A stretch of DNA of 64,000 nt from Sulfitobacter sp. JL08 (lineage in GTDB: Bacteria; Pseudomonadota; Alphaproteobacteria; Rhodobacterales; Rhodobacteraceae): positions 2,604,001 to 2,668,000 of the forward strand of contig NZ_CP025815.1 of assembly GCF_003352045.1 (NCBI RefSeq). Direction: 5' to 3'. Positions 37,484-47,623 of this stretch are shown in pieces (position 1 is the first letter of the stretch; the number at the start of each line of letters is the position of its first letter). The translations under genes and the position numbers were made by a program. Below the pieces are notes generated by a model. The model was not told where the DNA came from and ran no database searches. It worked only from the letters and a program-made list of their open reading frames with translations.

Positions 37484-39231
37484 GCGGCTTTTTCGCCTTC
37501 CCAGCGATCCAGTTCAACGGTAAAAACCGCGCCGCCCTCTGGCCGGTTGGCGCCGCGAATGTTACCGTCAAAGCTTTGCACCAAACCATAAGAGATCGAC
37601 AGGCCCAGCCCCATGCCTTCGGCGGCGCCCACCTCTTTTGTGGAATAGAACGGATCGAAAATCTTTTCCGGCGCGCTGATGCCGGGGCCGGTATCGGCCA
37701 CATCCACGCTGATCCGGTCGCCGGTGTTCAGGGTGATCGTCAGGGCGCGATCCTGCGTCGCCTCCATTGCGTCTGCCGCGTTGGTGATCAGGTTCACCAT
37801 CACCTGCGCCAGACGCACTTCGCCTGCATGCACCCAGACAGGTCCGGATGGGGGCACCCATTGCACCTGCACCGCGTCATCACGCAGCCGCACCGCAGTC
37901 AATTCCAGCGCAGTGTCAATCACGGCAACGATATCCACCCGCGTCAGTTCGCGGGTTTCCTGCCGCGCAAAAGCGCGCAGGTTCTTGATGATGCGCGCCA
38001 TGCGTTCCGCCAGATCGGAAATACGGCCCATATTGGCCGCCGCGACCTGCGTTTCGCCGCGCGCCAGAAACTGCGCGCCGTTTTCGGCAAATGACCGGAT
38101 CGCCATCAGCGGCTGGTTCAGTTCGTGGCTTAACCCCGCCGACATCTGCCCCAGGGCCGACAGTTTGCCCGCCTGCACCAGATCGGCCTGTGCCCGTTGC
38201 AGGGCTGCTTCGGCCTGCCGCCGTTCGGAGACTTCGCGCCGCAGGCTGACGTTGGCATCCTGCAAGGCCGCCGTGCGTTTGGCCACCCGGCTTTCCAGCA
38301 CCGCATTGGCCTGCGCGAGGGTACGGCGCCGTTCGGTTGCCAGAAACAGCATCGCTCCAAAAGCCAGACACAGCGCCGCCACCGCCGAAGCCTGCAAACC
38401 TGCCAGACGGCGCGCGGGGGCCACATCAACCAACACCTCACCCGTCATGCCGATCACCGGCAACTGTTTCACCAGATGCAGCGCCCGCGCCGGCAGATAA
38501 GGCCCCCACCCCAATTGCCACACCTCGTGCGGCCCGGTGAAGCTGGAAGAAAACGGCGGCGAACGACCAGCGGCAGGCACCAGTCCCGCTTCGCCCTTGG
38601 GACGTGTCCAGAACAGCAGTTCGGACCGGTTGGAAATAAACACCTCGCCGCTGCGATCCGTGAAGAATACAGCCGGGTTGGAGCCGCGCCAGTCATCTTC
38701 TAGACGGTCCACATCCACCGCCACCATCAGCACGCCAATCACCCCGCCGCCCACGGCAAAAGACGGCGCTCCGAACACAAATGTCCGCTGGTCAAAGGGG
38801 GGCTTGACCCCGTGATCAATGCCCATCGCCCCGTGCATGGCGCGCGCGAATGCGGCGTTCTGCGAGACGTCCTGCAATGTTGCGTCATGCGCTGAGGCGA
38901 CAACCTGTCCGGCGGGTGATACGAACAGAATATCCAGTGCCGCCGTCTTGTCTGCCGCTGCCAGCAACATCGCCTTGGCCGCAGCTGTTTCGCGCCCGAT
39001 TGCAAGCGCCTGCAACACCGGATGATCCGCCAGTAGAACGGCAATCTCCTGAAATCCCTGCAACTGTCCGGTTAACCGGTCGCTGGCCAGATCCAGATCG
39101 GCCTGCCCGCGCTGCGCCAACTGATCCAGCGCCTGCAAATACCCATAGCGCCATACGGCCGCCGACACCGCCGCAACGGTGATCAAAAACCCCACAACAA
39201 TCAGGGCGCGCTGGTTCCATAATCGCGTCAT
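37480..39231 (-). CDS. dctB: C4-dicarboxylate sensor histidine kinase DctB
   Basis: 583 residues: membrane helix (about 7-30), a periplasmic double-Cache sensor (about 35-270), a second helix (about 275-297), a coiled coil, then the HisKA H-box (GLSHELNQPLMAIRSFAEN) and an HATPase domain (NLITNAADAM, DTGPGI, GLGLSISYG). This is the DctB layout. The ATG at 39231 is used; a TTG six codons upstream is possible. Overlaps dctD by four bases (ATGA), so the pair is coupled. Confidence 0.94.
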   Translation of the reverse strand: MTRLWNQRALIVVGFLITVAAVSAAVWRYGYLQALDQLAQRGQADLDLASDRLTGQLQGFQEIAVLLADHPVLQALAIGRETAAAKAMLLAAADKTAALDILFVSPAGQVVASAHDATLQDVSQNAAFARAMHGAMGIDHGVKPPFDQRTFVFGAPSFAVGGGVIGVLMVAVDVDRLEDDWRGSNPAVFFTDRSGEVFISNRSELLFWTRPKGEAGLVPAAGRSPPFSSSFTGPHEVWQLGWGPYLPARALHLVKQLPVIGMTGEVLVDVAPARRLAGLQASAVAALCLAFGAMLFLATERRRTLAQANAVLESRVAKRTAALQDANVSLRREVSERRQAEAALQRAQADLVQAGKLSALGQMSAGLSHELNQPLMAIRSFAENGAQFLARGETQVAAANMGRISDLAERMARIIKNLRAFARQETRELTRVDIVAVIDTALELTAVRLRDDAVQVQWVPPSGPVWVHAGEVRLAQVMVNLITNAADAMEATQDRALTITLNTGDRISVDVADTGPGISAPEKIFDPFYSTKEVGAAEGMGLGLSISYGLVQSFDGNIRGANRPEGGAVFTVELDRWEGEKAA

Positions 39232-39292
39232 CTTGCAAGACCCTAGCAAACCCGGACTTGCATTGACCAGATCGCACCGCTTTGATGCCGTT

Positions 39293-40474
<1,182 letters not shown>

Positions 40475-40477
40475 CCA

Positions 40478-40945
40478 CTATTGCCCGACCGGCAGCATTG
40501 TGGTCGATTTGATCTCTTCCATCGACAACAGGGCCGTGACGTTGAACACCCGCACTTCCGAAATCAGCGCCTGATAGAAAGCATCATAGGCACGGGCGTT
40601 TTTCACCCGCACTTTCAGAATATAGTCGATGTCCCCCGCCAGCCGGTGCGCCTCTTGCACCTCGGGGCGTTCTTTCAATGCCTTCAGGAATGCGGCCTGC
40701 CACTCGGCCTCATGCTCTGACGTGCGGATAAGTACAAAGAAACACGCCTCAAACCCCAATGCTTCGGGATCCAGCAAAACGGTTTGCCGCCCGATCACCC
40801 CCGCCTTGCGCAATTTGCGAATCCGGTTCCACACCGGCGTCTTGGAACTGCCGACTTTTCCGGCAATATCATCCAGCGACTGGCTCGCATCCTCCTGCAG
40901 CTCGGCCAGAATTTTCCGATCCAGTTCATCTATCTGCGCTGCCAT
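40478..40945 (-). CDS. Lrp/AsnC-family transcriptional regulator
   Basis: 155 residues: AsnC-type winged HTH (about 5-55, LDRKILAELQEDASQSLDDIAGKVGSSKTPVWNRIRKL) and a RAM ligand-binding domain (about 70-145). It is divergent from the siroheme/cysteine operon, and this placement is recurrent in Rhodobacteraceae. It is therefore the likely sensor of a sulfur amino acid for that operon. That role is inferred from position only. Confidence 0.88.
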   Translation of the reverse strand: MAAQIDELDRKILAELQEDASQSLDDIAGKVGSSKTPVWNRIRKLRKAGVIGRQTVLLDPEALGFEACFFVLIRTSEHEAEWQAAFLKALKERPEVQEAHRLAGDIDYILKVRVKNARAYDAFYQALISEVRVFNVTALLSMEEIKSTTMLPVGQ

Positions 40946-41089
40946 TCCTGTTATCCTTGCATATCGGGACTATATTCTATGATTACAGCATTATATAAAA
41001 CATATATTCTTATCTATCGACACATATGGCGTATTGGCGGGAATATTTCCTATATTGCATCTCAAGTCAAACAAGGAAGTCCGCGCGTC
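40946..41089. promoter_or_regulatory. AT-rich divergent control region of the cys operon
   Basis: A 144-base AT-rich stretch in otherwise GC-rich DNA, with several TATA-like words (TATATTC, TATATAAAA, CATATATTC) and a small palindrome GGAATATTTCC (41040-41050). It must contain the promoters for the Lrp-type gene and the cys operon and probably sites for the regulator. The exact promoter is unclear. Confidence 0.5.
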
Positions 41090-41884
41090 ATGGATCAGAA
41101 AATCACTCCTCCCAAGGCCGGAACCGACCCTGTCGGTCACGTCACCTTTGTCGGCGCCGGCCCCGGCGATCCCGATCTGCTGACGATCAAGGCGCTGCGC
41201 GCGCTTGAACAGGCTGATGTGGTGATCCACGATCGCCTGATCAGCGCGGACATTCTGGCGCTGGTCCCGCACAGGGTTCTGTTGATCGACGCGGGCAAGG
41301 AAGGCTTTGGCCCCTCGATGTCGCAGGACGACATCAACGCGCTGATCGTCCTTCACGCGTCAGGCGGGGCGCGGGTCACGCGGCTGAAATCGGGTGATGC
41401 AACCGTGTTCGGACGACTGGACGAAGAAATCGATGCGGTCGATGCGGCCCGGATCGGCTGGCATATCGTGCCCGGCATCACTTCGGCCAGTGCGGCGGTG
41501 GCCGCGATCGGGCAAAGCCTGACAAAACGCACACGCAATTCTTCTGTGCGGTTTCTGACCGGGCACGACATGAAAGGATTTGCCTATCACGACTGGGCGG
41601 CACTGGCGCGCGCGGGCGAGGTTGCGGCGATCTATATGGGCAAGAAATCGGCCCGCTTCATTCAGGGCCGCCTGATCATGCACGGCGCGGACCGCGCCAC
41701 GCCTGTCACTGTGATCGAAAACGCCTCGCGCCCCGATCAGAGGGTGCTGGAAACCACATTGGCGGCATTGCCCGCTGATCTGGCTCGTGCCGAAATGTCC
41801 GGCCCCGCCCTGACCTTTTACGGCCTTGCCCCGCGCGCCGCTGTGCAGGCCACACAAGATCTGCCCCGAAAGGAACGTGCCTGA
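41090..41884 (+). CDS. cobA: Uroporphyrinogen-III C-methyltransferase
   Basis: 264-residue SUMT that methylates uroporphyrinogen III to precorrin-2, feeding siroheme for sulfite reductase. Motifs: VGAGPGDPDLLTIKAL, RLKSGDATVFGR, VVPGITSASAA-like IVPGITSASAAVAA and the YMGKK region. It matches the C-terminal half of CysG, and no dehydrogenase/ferrochelatase domain is attached. The ATG at 41090 has AAGGAAG before it. Its stop overlaps the next start (TGATG). Often named cysG or cobA in this family. Confidence 0.94.
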   Translation: MDQKITPPKAGTDPVGHVTFVGAGPGDPDLLTIKALRALEQADVVIHDRLISADILALVPHRVLLIDAGKEGFGPSMSQDDINALIVLHASGGARVTRLKSGDATVFGRLDEEIDAVDAARIGWHIVPGITSASAAVAAIGQSLTKRTRNSSVRFLTGHDMKGFAYHDWAALARAGEVAAIYMGKKSARFIQGRLIMHGADRATPVTVIENASRPDQRVLETTLAALPADLARAEMSGPALTFYGLAPRAAVQATQDLPRKERA

Positions 41885-42192
41885 TGTCCAAGCCATACAC
41901 CCCCAAAGTCGTAACCGCCAATGCCCTGATCGAAGGTGACGTGATCTATCTGAGCGCCGATGACCAATGGACCCGCGACCTGTCACAGGCCGAAATCATC
42001 ACCGACGAGGCCCACGCCCAACTGCGCCTGTTGCACGCCGAAATGCAAAGCAGCGCCATCGTCGGCGCTTATCTCGCGGATGTGGTGCCCACCAAATCGG
42101 GCGCCGCCCCCACCCATTTCCGCGAAGAATTCCGGGCGACGGGCCCATCCAATTATGCCCACGGCAAACAGGCGGAGCAGGCAAATGTATAA
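41884..42192 (+). CDS. DUF2849 protein
   Basis: 102 residues, matching the small DUF2849 proteins that sit between siroheme synthase and sulfite reductase in Alphaproteobacteria (KVVTANALIEGDVIYLSADDQW, ELIxDEAHAQ-type segment, VGAYLADV). The function is unknown; the fixed position suggests help in sulfite reductase assembly or siroheme delivery. Overlaps its neighbours on both sides. Confidence 0.88.
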   Translation: MSKPYTPKVVTANALIEGDVIYLSADDQWTRDLSQAEIITDEAHAQLRLLHAEMQSSAIVGAYLADVVPTKSGAAPTHFREEFRATGPSNYAHGKQAEQANV

Positions 42193-43849
42193 CTACACAG
42201 ATTTTGACGCCGCGTTTCTGGCAGAGCGCAACGCGCAGTTTCGCGCGCAGGTCGAACGGCGCATTTCCGGCGCGCTGACCGAGGATGAATTCAAACCGCT
42301 GCGCCTGATGAACGGGCTGTATCTGCAACTGCACGCCTACATGCTGCGTGTTGCCATCCCTTATGGAACGCTGAACAGTCGCCAGATGCACAAACTGGCC
42401 GATATCGCCGACCGGTGGGACAAGGGGTATGGCCATTTCACCACCCGCCAGAACGTGCAGTTCAACTGGCCCAAGCTGAACGATGTGCCCGATATGCTGG
42501 ATGCCCTGGCCGAGGTCGACATGCATGCGATCCAGACCAGCGGCAACACCATCCGGAACGTGACGGCAGACCATTTTGCCGGTGCCGCCGCCGATGAAAT
42601 CGCCGATCCGCGCCCTGTGGCCGAACTGATCCGGCAATGGTCTACCGACCACCCCGAATTCCAGTTTCTGCCGCGCAAATTCAAGGTGGCCGTGACCGGA
42701 TCGCCCAACGACCGGGCCGTGACCAAAGCGCATGACATCGGCCTTCGGATGATCACCCGCAACGGCGCACCGGGGTTCGAGGTGATTGTCGGCGGCGGTC
42801 TGGGCCGTAGCCCCATGATCGGCAAGGTGATCCGCGATTTCCTGCCGCGCGCTGATCTGCTGCCCTATCTGGAATCTATCGTCAGTGTCTATAACCTGCT
42901 GGGACGGCGCGACAACAAATACAAGGCCCGCATCAAGATCACCGTGCATGAAAACGGTATCGACGATATCCGCGCCCGCGTTGAACACCGGTTTGCCCAG
43001 ATCCGCCCCACATTTTCCGGCGTCGATCAAACCCTTCTGCCCGCGATCGAGGCGCAATTTGCCCCGCCCGCCTTCAAAGCCGGCGATACCGCGGCCTTCG
43101 ATACGGCCTATAGCAACGATTCGGTCTTTCGCAGCTGGGCCGACACCAATCTGGCCGAACATCGCACAAGCGGCTATGCCATCGTTTCGATCAGCCTCAA
43201 GGCGCATGGCGCCACACCGGGCGATGCCACATCGGACCAGATGCGCGTTATGGCCGATCTGGCGCGCGCTTATGGACATGACGAATTGCGCATCAGCCAC
43301 GAACAGAACGTGATCCTGCCCCATGTGCACCGCTCTGATCTGCCTGCCCTGCATGCAAAATTGCGCGCCCACGGCCTTGCCACTGCCAATATCGGCCTGA
43401 TTTCGGATATCATCGCCTGCCCCGGCATGGATTACTGCGCGCTGGCCACGGCCCGGTCCATCCCTATCGCCCAGGAAATCGCGACCCGGTTCGACGATCT
43501 GAAACTGGAACACGATATCGGGGATCTGAAAATCAAGATTTCCGGTTGCATCAATGCCTGCGGGCACCACCACGTGGCCCATATCGGCATTCTGGGGCTG
43601 GATCGCGCCGGCGTGGAAAACTACCAGATCACGCTGGGCGGGGATCACACCGAAACCGCCGCTGTCGGCGAACGCGCCGGACCCGGCTTTTCCGCGGACG
43701 AGATCATTCCCGCCATCGAACGTCTGGTCGAGGCCTATCTCGACCTGCGCAGTGATGCGGGCGAACGGTTCATCAACACCTACCGCCGTCTGGGCCTTGC
43801 CCCGTTCAAGGCGGCCCTTTACCCCGAGGCACGGGCCGATGCAGCCTGA
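42185..43849 (+). CDS. cysI: Assimilatory sulfite reductase, haemoprotein subunit
   Basis: 554-residue siroheme/[4Fe-4S] reductase that converts sulfite to sulfide with six electrons. The cluster cysteines are C412, C418 (ACPGMDYC), C455 and C459 (GCINACGHHH), the last also bridging siroheme. Two ferredoxin-like half-domains are present (TTRQNVQFNWPKL; SHEQNVILPHV). The protein belongs to the nitrite/sulfite reductase family; the cys neighbours decide for sulfite. The ATG at 42185 overlaps DUF2849 by 8 bases. The electron donor may be ferredoxin reduced by the nearby fpr product. Confidence 0.94.
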   Translation: MYNYTDFDAAFLAERNAQFRAQVERRISGALTEDEFKPLRLMNGLYLQLHAYMLRVAIPYGTLNSRQMHKLADIADRWDKGYGHFTTRQNVQFNWPKLNDVPDMLDALAEVDMHAIQTSGNTIRNVTADHFAGAAADEIADPRPVAELIRQWSTDHPEFQFLPRKFKVAVTGSPNDRAVTKAHDIGLRMITRNGAPGFEVIVGGGLGRSPMIGKVIRDFLPRADLLPYLESIVSVYNLLGRRDNKYKARIKITVHENGIDDIRARVEHRFAQIRPTFSGVDQTLLPAIEAQFAPPAFKAGDTAAFDTAYSNDSVFRSWADTNLAEHRTSGYAIVSISLKAHGATPGDATSDQMRVMADLARAYGHDELRISHEQNVILPHVHRSDLPALHAKLRAHGLATANIGLISDIIACPGMDYCALATARSIPIAQEIATRFDDLKLEHDIGDLKIKISGCINACGHHHVAHIGILGLDRAGVENYQITLGGDHTETAAVGERAGPGFSADEIIPAIERLVEAYLDLRSDAGERFINTYRRLGLAPFKAALYPEARADAA

Positions 43850-44630
43850 CCCCCGGCTTCTTCTGTTGCAAAATATCCCCGCCGGAGGCTCCCCTGCGTC
43901 CGGCGCGGCACCGCACGCGAATTTGGTCCCTCATGTCGCCGCTCTGAACAAGGCATACCGCCATCACAGCGCCACAGACGTGATCCGCGCCGCGTTGCGC
44001 GATCTGGGGCATATTGCGCTGGTCTCCAGTTTCGGCGCGGAATCGGTTGCGTTGCTGCATCTTGTTTCGATGCAGGACCGCACCGCACCGGTGGTGTTCA
44101 TCGACACCGAAATGCTGTTCACACAAACGTTGGTCTATCAGCAGGAAGTTGCGGAAAAGCTTGGCCTGCGCAATGTGCGCATCATCCGTGCCGCGAATGC
44201 AGGCACCGCAGACCCTGATGGCACCCTGCACAAAACCGATCCCGATGCCTGCTGCGCGCTGCGCAAGACTGCGCCGCTTGATCAGGTGCTTGCCGAATAT
44301 GATGGCTGGATCACGGGGCGCAAACGGTTCCAGTCGGGCCGGCGCGCTACACTGGAGTTTTTCGAGGCCGAGCCTGACACCGGCAGGATCAAGGTGAACC
44401 CGCTGGCCCACTGGACGTCACAGGATGTGCAAACCTACATGATCGAAAACCGCCTGCCGCGTCACCCGCTGGTGGCCCAAGGCTATCCTTCGATCGGATG
44501 CGCGCCCTGCACGTCGCCAGCCGCGCCAGATGAAAACCCGCGCGCCGGACGCTGGCGCGATCAAACCAAAGATGAATGCGGCATCCACTTTGTGAATGGC
44601 AAAATGATGCGAACAGGAGAAACGACATGA
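43839..44630 (+). CDS. cysH: Adenosine-5'-phosphosulfate reductase
   Basis: 263 residues from an ATG at 43839 that overlaps cysI. The PP-loop is VSSFGAESV (62-70). The paired cysteines C138-C139 and C221/C224 (GCAPC) mark a [4Fe-4S] APS reductase rather than a PAPS enzyme, and the catalytic cysteine is C247 (ECGIH). The first ~28 residues are not conserved in CysH and are partly the translation of a 35-bp dispersed repeat (43855-43889). A TTG at 43923 would remove them but has no Shine-Dalgarno. So either the tail is real or the start is misjudged. Confidence 0.93.
   Translation: MQPDPRLLLLQNIPAGGSPASGAAPHANLVPHVAALNKAYRHHSATDVIRAALRDLGHIALVSSFGAESVALLHLVSMQDRTAPVVFIDTEMLFTQTLVYQQEVAEKLGLRNVRIIRAANAGTADPDGTLHKTDPDACCALRKTAPLDQVLAEYDGWITGRKRFQSGRRATLEFFEAEPDTGRIKVNPLAHWTSQDVQTYMIENRLPRHPLVAQGYPSIGCAPCTSPAAPDENPRAGRWRDQTKDECGIHFVNGKMMRTGETT
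43855..43889. repeat. 35-bp dispersed repeat, copy within cysH start
   Basis: It matches the reverse complement of 62932-62966 at 33 of 35 positions; only CA/TG at positions 15-16 differ. The right half is AAATATCCCCGCCGGAGGC. It sits between the cysH ATG and the conserved part of the protein. Confidence 0.85.
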
Positions 44631-45031
44631 CGGTCATTGTAACGGATGCAGGGTTTACCCCCGATACATGGACGCACGGTTTTTGCGGGCCCGACGTGGC
44701 CGCCAACGACATCTGCGCCCTTGATCTTCCATCGGATACCGATCCGCAACAGGTTCACCTGACGCCGGGCCTGCAGATGATCCGCGTTGATTTCCCCTCA
44801 AGTGCCGATGGGCGCGGCTTTACCATCGCGCGCCAGTTGCGACTGCGCGGGTACACCGGCCGGTTGCGCGCGCGCGGCCATGTGCTGTCGGATCAATACG
44901 CCATGGCGCGGCGCGCCGGATTTGACGAGGTCGAAATCAGCGATGATCTGGCCGCTCGCCAACCCGAAAAGGAATGGGTGTTTCGTGCCAACTGGCAAGA
45001 CCACGACTATCAGGCTCGCCTGCGCGGCTGA
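44627..45031 (+). CDS. DUF934 protein of the sulfite reduction operon
   Basis: 134 residues with the DUF934 core (VDFPSSADGRGFTIARQLRLRG, LRARGHVLSDQYAMARRAGFDEVEI). These proteins always travel with cysI/cysH and are annotated as possible oxidoreductase partners without proof. The ATG at 44627 overlaps the cysH stop (ATGA), so it is coupled. The end of the coupled operon. Confidence 0.9.
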   Translation: MTVIVTDAGFTPDTWTHGFCGPDVAANDICALDLPSDTDPQQVHLTPGLQMIRVDFPSSADGRGFTIARQLRLRGYTGRLRARGHVLSDQYAMARRAGFDEVEISDDLAARQPEKEWVFRANWQDHDYQARLRG

Positions 45032-45102
45032 TTGTCCCTTTCCCCTGCCCCTCTCACATCTTAAAGAAGGCATGCGAGCCCTGAGCCCGCATGATTTAAA
45101 CC

Positions 45103-45933
45103 ATGACCGAGATCAGACCCTTGAGCGAAGCCACAGCAGTAAAAGTGCCCACCCTGCCCGATGCCCAGACGGTGACATCTGTAACCCACTGGACAGACCG
45201 TTTGTTTTCGTTCCGGGTCACGCGCCCTGCATCACTGCGTTTCCGCTCGGGCGAGTTTGTGATGATCGGCCTGCTGAAAGAAGATGGCCGCCCGCTGCTG
45301 CGCGCCTATTCGATCGCGTCGCCGTCCTGGGATGACGAGCTGGAATTCTACTCGATCAAGGTGCAGGACGGGCCGCTGACCAGCCGCCTGCAACATATCG
45401 AACCCGGGGATCAGATCATCCTGCGTCCCAAGCCGGTGGGCACATTGGTGCACGATGCGCTGTTGCCCGGAAAACGCTGCTGGTTTTTTGCCACCGGCAC
45501 CGGCTTTGCGCCTTTTGCCTCGCTGTTGCGCGATCCGCAAACCTACGAGGATTACGATCAGGTCATCGTCACACACACTTGTCGCGATGTGGCGGAACTG
45601 GAATACAGCCGCCAGCTGATCGAAAGCATCCGTTCCGACGAATTGCTGAACGAGTTGATCGGCACCGAAAACCTGAAGAAACTGACCTATTATCCGACCA
45701 CCACGCGCGAAGAGAGCCCGAAAATGGGCCGTATAACGACGCTGCTGAACGATGGCACCCTGTTCAGCGATCTGGGCATCAAAGGCATTAGCGCAGAAAC
45801 AGATCGCGCCATGGTATGCGGATCACTAGGCCTGAACACCGATCTCAAAGAGATACTGGAAGGCTTCGGACTGGAAGAAGGTGCCAATTCGGATCCCAAA
45901 CACTATGTGGTCGAAAAGGCGTTCGTGGGTTAA
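45103..45933 (+). CDS. fpr: Ferredoxin/flavodoxin-NADP(+) reductase
   Basis: 276-residue FAD enzyme that moves electrons between NADPH and ferredoxin or flavodoxin. The FAD motif is RAYSIASP, the NADP-loop GTGFAPFASL and VCGSLGLN. The C-terminus ends VEKAFVG without a terminal Tyr or Trp, the mark of the Rhodobacter capsulatus-type subclass. About 70 bases after the DUF934 gene on the same strand; it probably supplies reductant to sulfite and APS reduction. A clear Shine-Dalgarno is not seen before the ATG at 45103. Confidence 0.95.
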   Translation: MTEIRPLSEATAVKVPTLPDAQTVTSVTHWTDRLFSFRVTRPASLRFRSGEFVMIGLLKEDGRPLLRAYSIASPSWDDELEFYSIKVQDGPLTSRLQHIEPGDQIILRPKPVGTLVHDALLPGKRCWFFATGTGFAPFASLLRDPQTYEDYDQVIVTHTCRDVAELEYSRQLIESIRSDELLNELIGTENLKKLTYYPTTTREESPKMGRITTLLNDGTLFSDLGIKGISAETDRAMVCGSLGLNTDLKEILEGFGLEEGANSDPKHYVVEKAFVG

Positions 45934-45982
45934 CGTTTAGAACACTGATGACAGGCCAAGCGGCCTGTGCCACCATTCTGGC

Positions 45983-47596
45983 ATGCGCAATGCCAAACAG
46001 CCCAACATCATCCTGATCCTTGCCGATGACATGGGGTTTTCAGACCTTGGGTGTATGGGGTCCGAAATCCGGACCCCCAACATTGATCGTCTTGCAAAAG
46101 GCGGCCAGACTTATACGGCGATGTACAATTGCGCCCGTTGCTGCCCCACGCGCGCATCCCTTCTGACCGGCTTATACCCGCACAAGGCCGGGATCGGGCA
46201 CATGACGGCCAATTACGGAACCCCCGCCTATCAGGGATATTTGCGCAACGATGCCGTCACGATTGCCGAAGTGCTGCGCCTTGCCGGATACCGCACGTTG
46301 ATGAGTGGAAAATGGCATGTCGGCGGCCCCTATGATCCGCGCGACGCGGATACTTGGACACCGGGCGAAGTAGGCCAGCCCACGCCGCGACAGCGGGGGT
46401 TTGACCGGTTTTTTGGTACGTTAGACGGCGCCGGAAGTTTCTTTTTCCCGCATTACATCGGGGAAGACGATTGTGAAATCGAAGTCTCTGACAGTGCTTT
46501 TTATATGACCGATGCCGTCACGGACAAAGCAGTCGAGATGATCGGCAAGGCCAGTGGCGAGGATAAACCGTTCTTTCTGTATCTGGCCTATACCGCCCCG
46601 CATTGACCTTTACAGGCCCACGCGGAAGACATCGCCAGGTATCAGGGAAAATACCGTAAAGGTTGGGATCATCTGCGCACGGCGCGACACGAGGAAATGC
46701 TGGGCCGTGGCCTGTTGCAGGGTAACTGGGATATTTCGCCCCGCGATCCGGATGCCCACGCATGGACTGATGAAAAGAACACCGATTGGGAAGACGCGCG
46801 AATGGCGACCTATGCCGCCATGGTGGATTGCATGGATCAGGGCATTGGCCGCGTTATGGCCAAACTGCGCGCGTTGGGTGTGGAGCAGGACACGCTGGTG
46901 CTATTTCTGTCCGACAATGGCGGTTGCGCCGAATTTCTGGCCGAAGACGGGTGGACCGACAGCTACCCTGCAACCGGATTTAACGGCGAAGAGGTGGTTT
47001 CGGGCAACATCCCCGATCTTGCCCCCGGTCCGGGCACCACGTTTCAAAGCTATGATGTGGCATGGTCGAACGTGTCCAACGCACCCTTCCGTATGCACAA
47101 AAGCTGGGTCCACGAGGGCGGCATTTCGACCCCGCTCATTGTCCATTGGCCCAATGGCGTTGAAGCCAAAGGCGTGATCCATCAGGCGCGCCATGTGGTT
47201 GATATCATGCCTACGCTTCTGGATGTCTCCGGGGCGACCTACCCCAAGGACTTCGACGGGCACGGCATTCAGGATCTGGATGGCGAAAGCCTGATGCCGC
47301 TGTTCTGCAACAATACGGTAGAACGCGAAGCACCGATTTTCTGGGAACACGAAGGCAATTGCGCCGCACGGATTGGTGACTGGAAACTGGTACGCGAATT
47401 CGGCAAGGACTGGGAACTTTATAATATGCGCGATGATCGTACCGAACTACACGATCTCCGTTTCAGAAACACGCCCAAATCCCAGATGCTGATCAGGGAG
47501 TTTGACAACTGGACCGAAAAGATCGGCGTGATTGATTGGGCAATTCTACGCGAACATCCCGACATGGATTGGGTAAAGCCGACAAAACCGGAGTGA
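45983..47596 (+). pseudogene. Arylsulfatase interrupted by one in-frame TGA
   Basis: One open frame of 538 codons, broken only by TGA at 46604-46606 (codon 208). The N-part has LADDMGFSDLG and the sulfatase signature CCPTRASLLTG with the formylglycine cysteine C53, then SGKWHVGGP. The stop falls in YTAPH*PLQA, where the family has Trp (TAPHWPLQA), so TGG to TGA is the simple explanation. Downstream the frame carries the DNGG metal motif and runs to a normal end. It would be a type I sulfatase. The product should stop at 207 residues unless the stop is read through. Confidence 0.9.
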
Positions 47597-47623
47597 CAGT
47601 TTCGTGGGCAAAGCAACTGAAAC

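Noticed and set aside
46604-46606. Selenocysteine at the TGA in the arylsulfatase
   Set aside because: The family residue is Trp, not Cys, at this position, and no stem-loop typical of a SECIS element follows directly.
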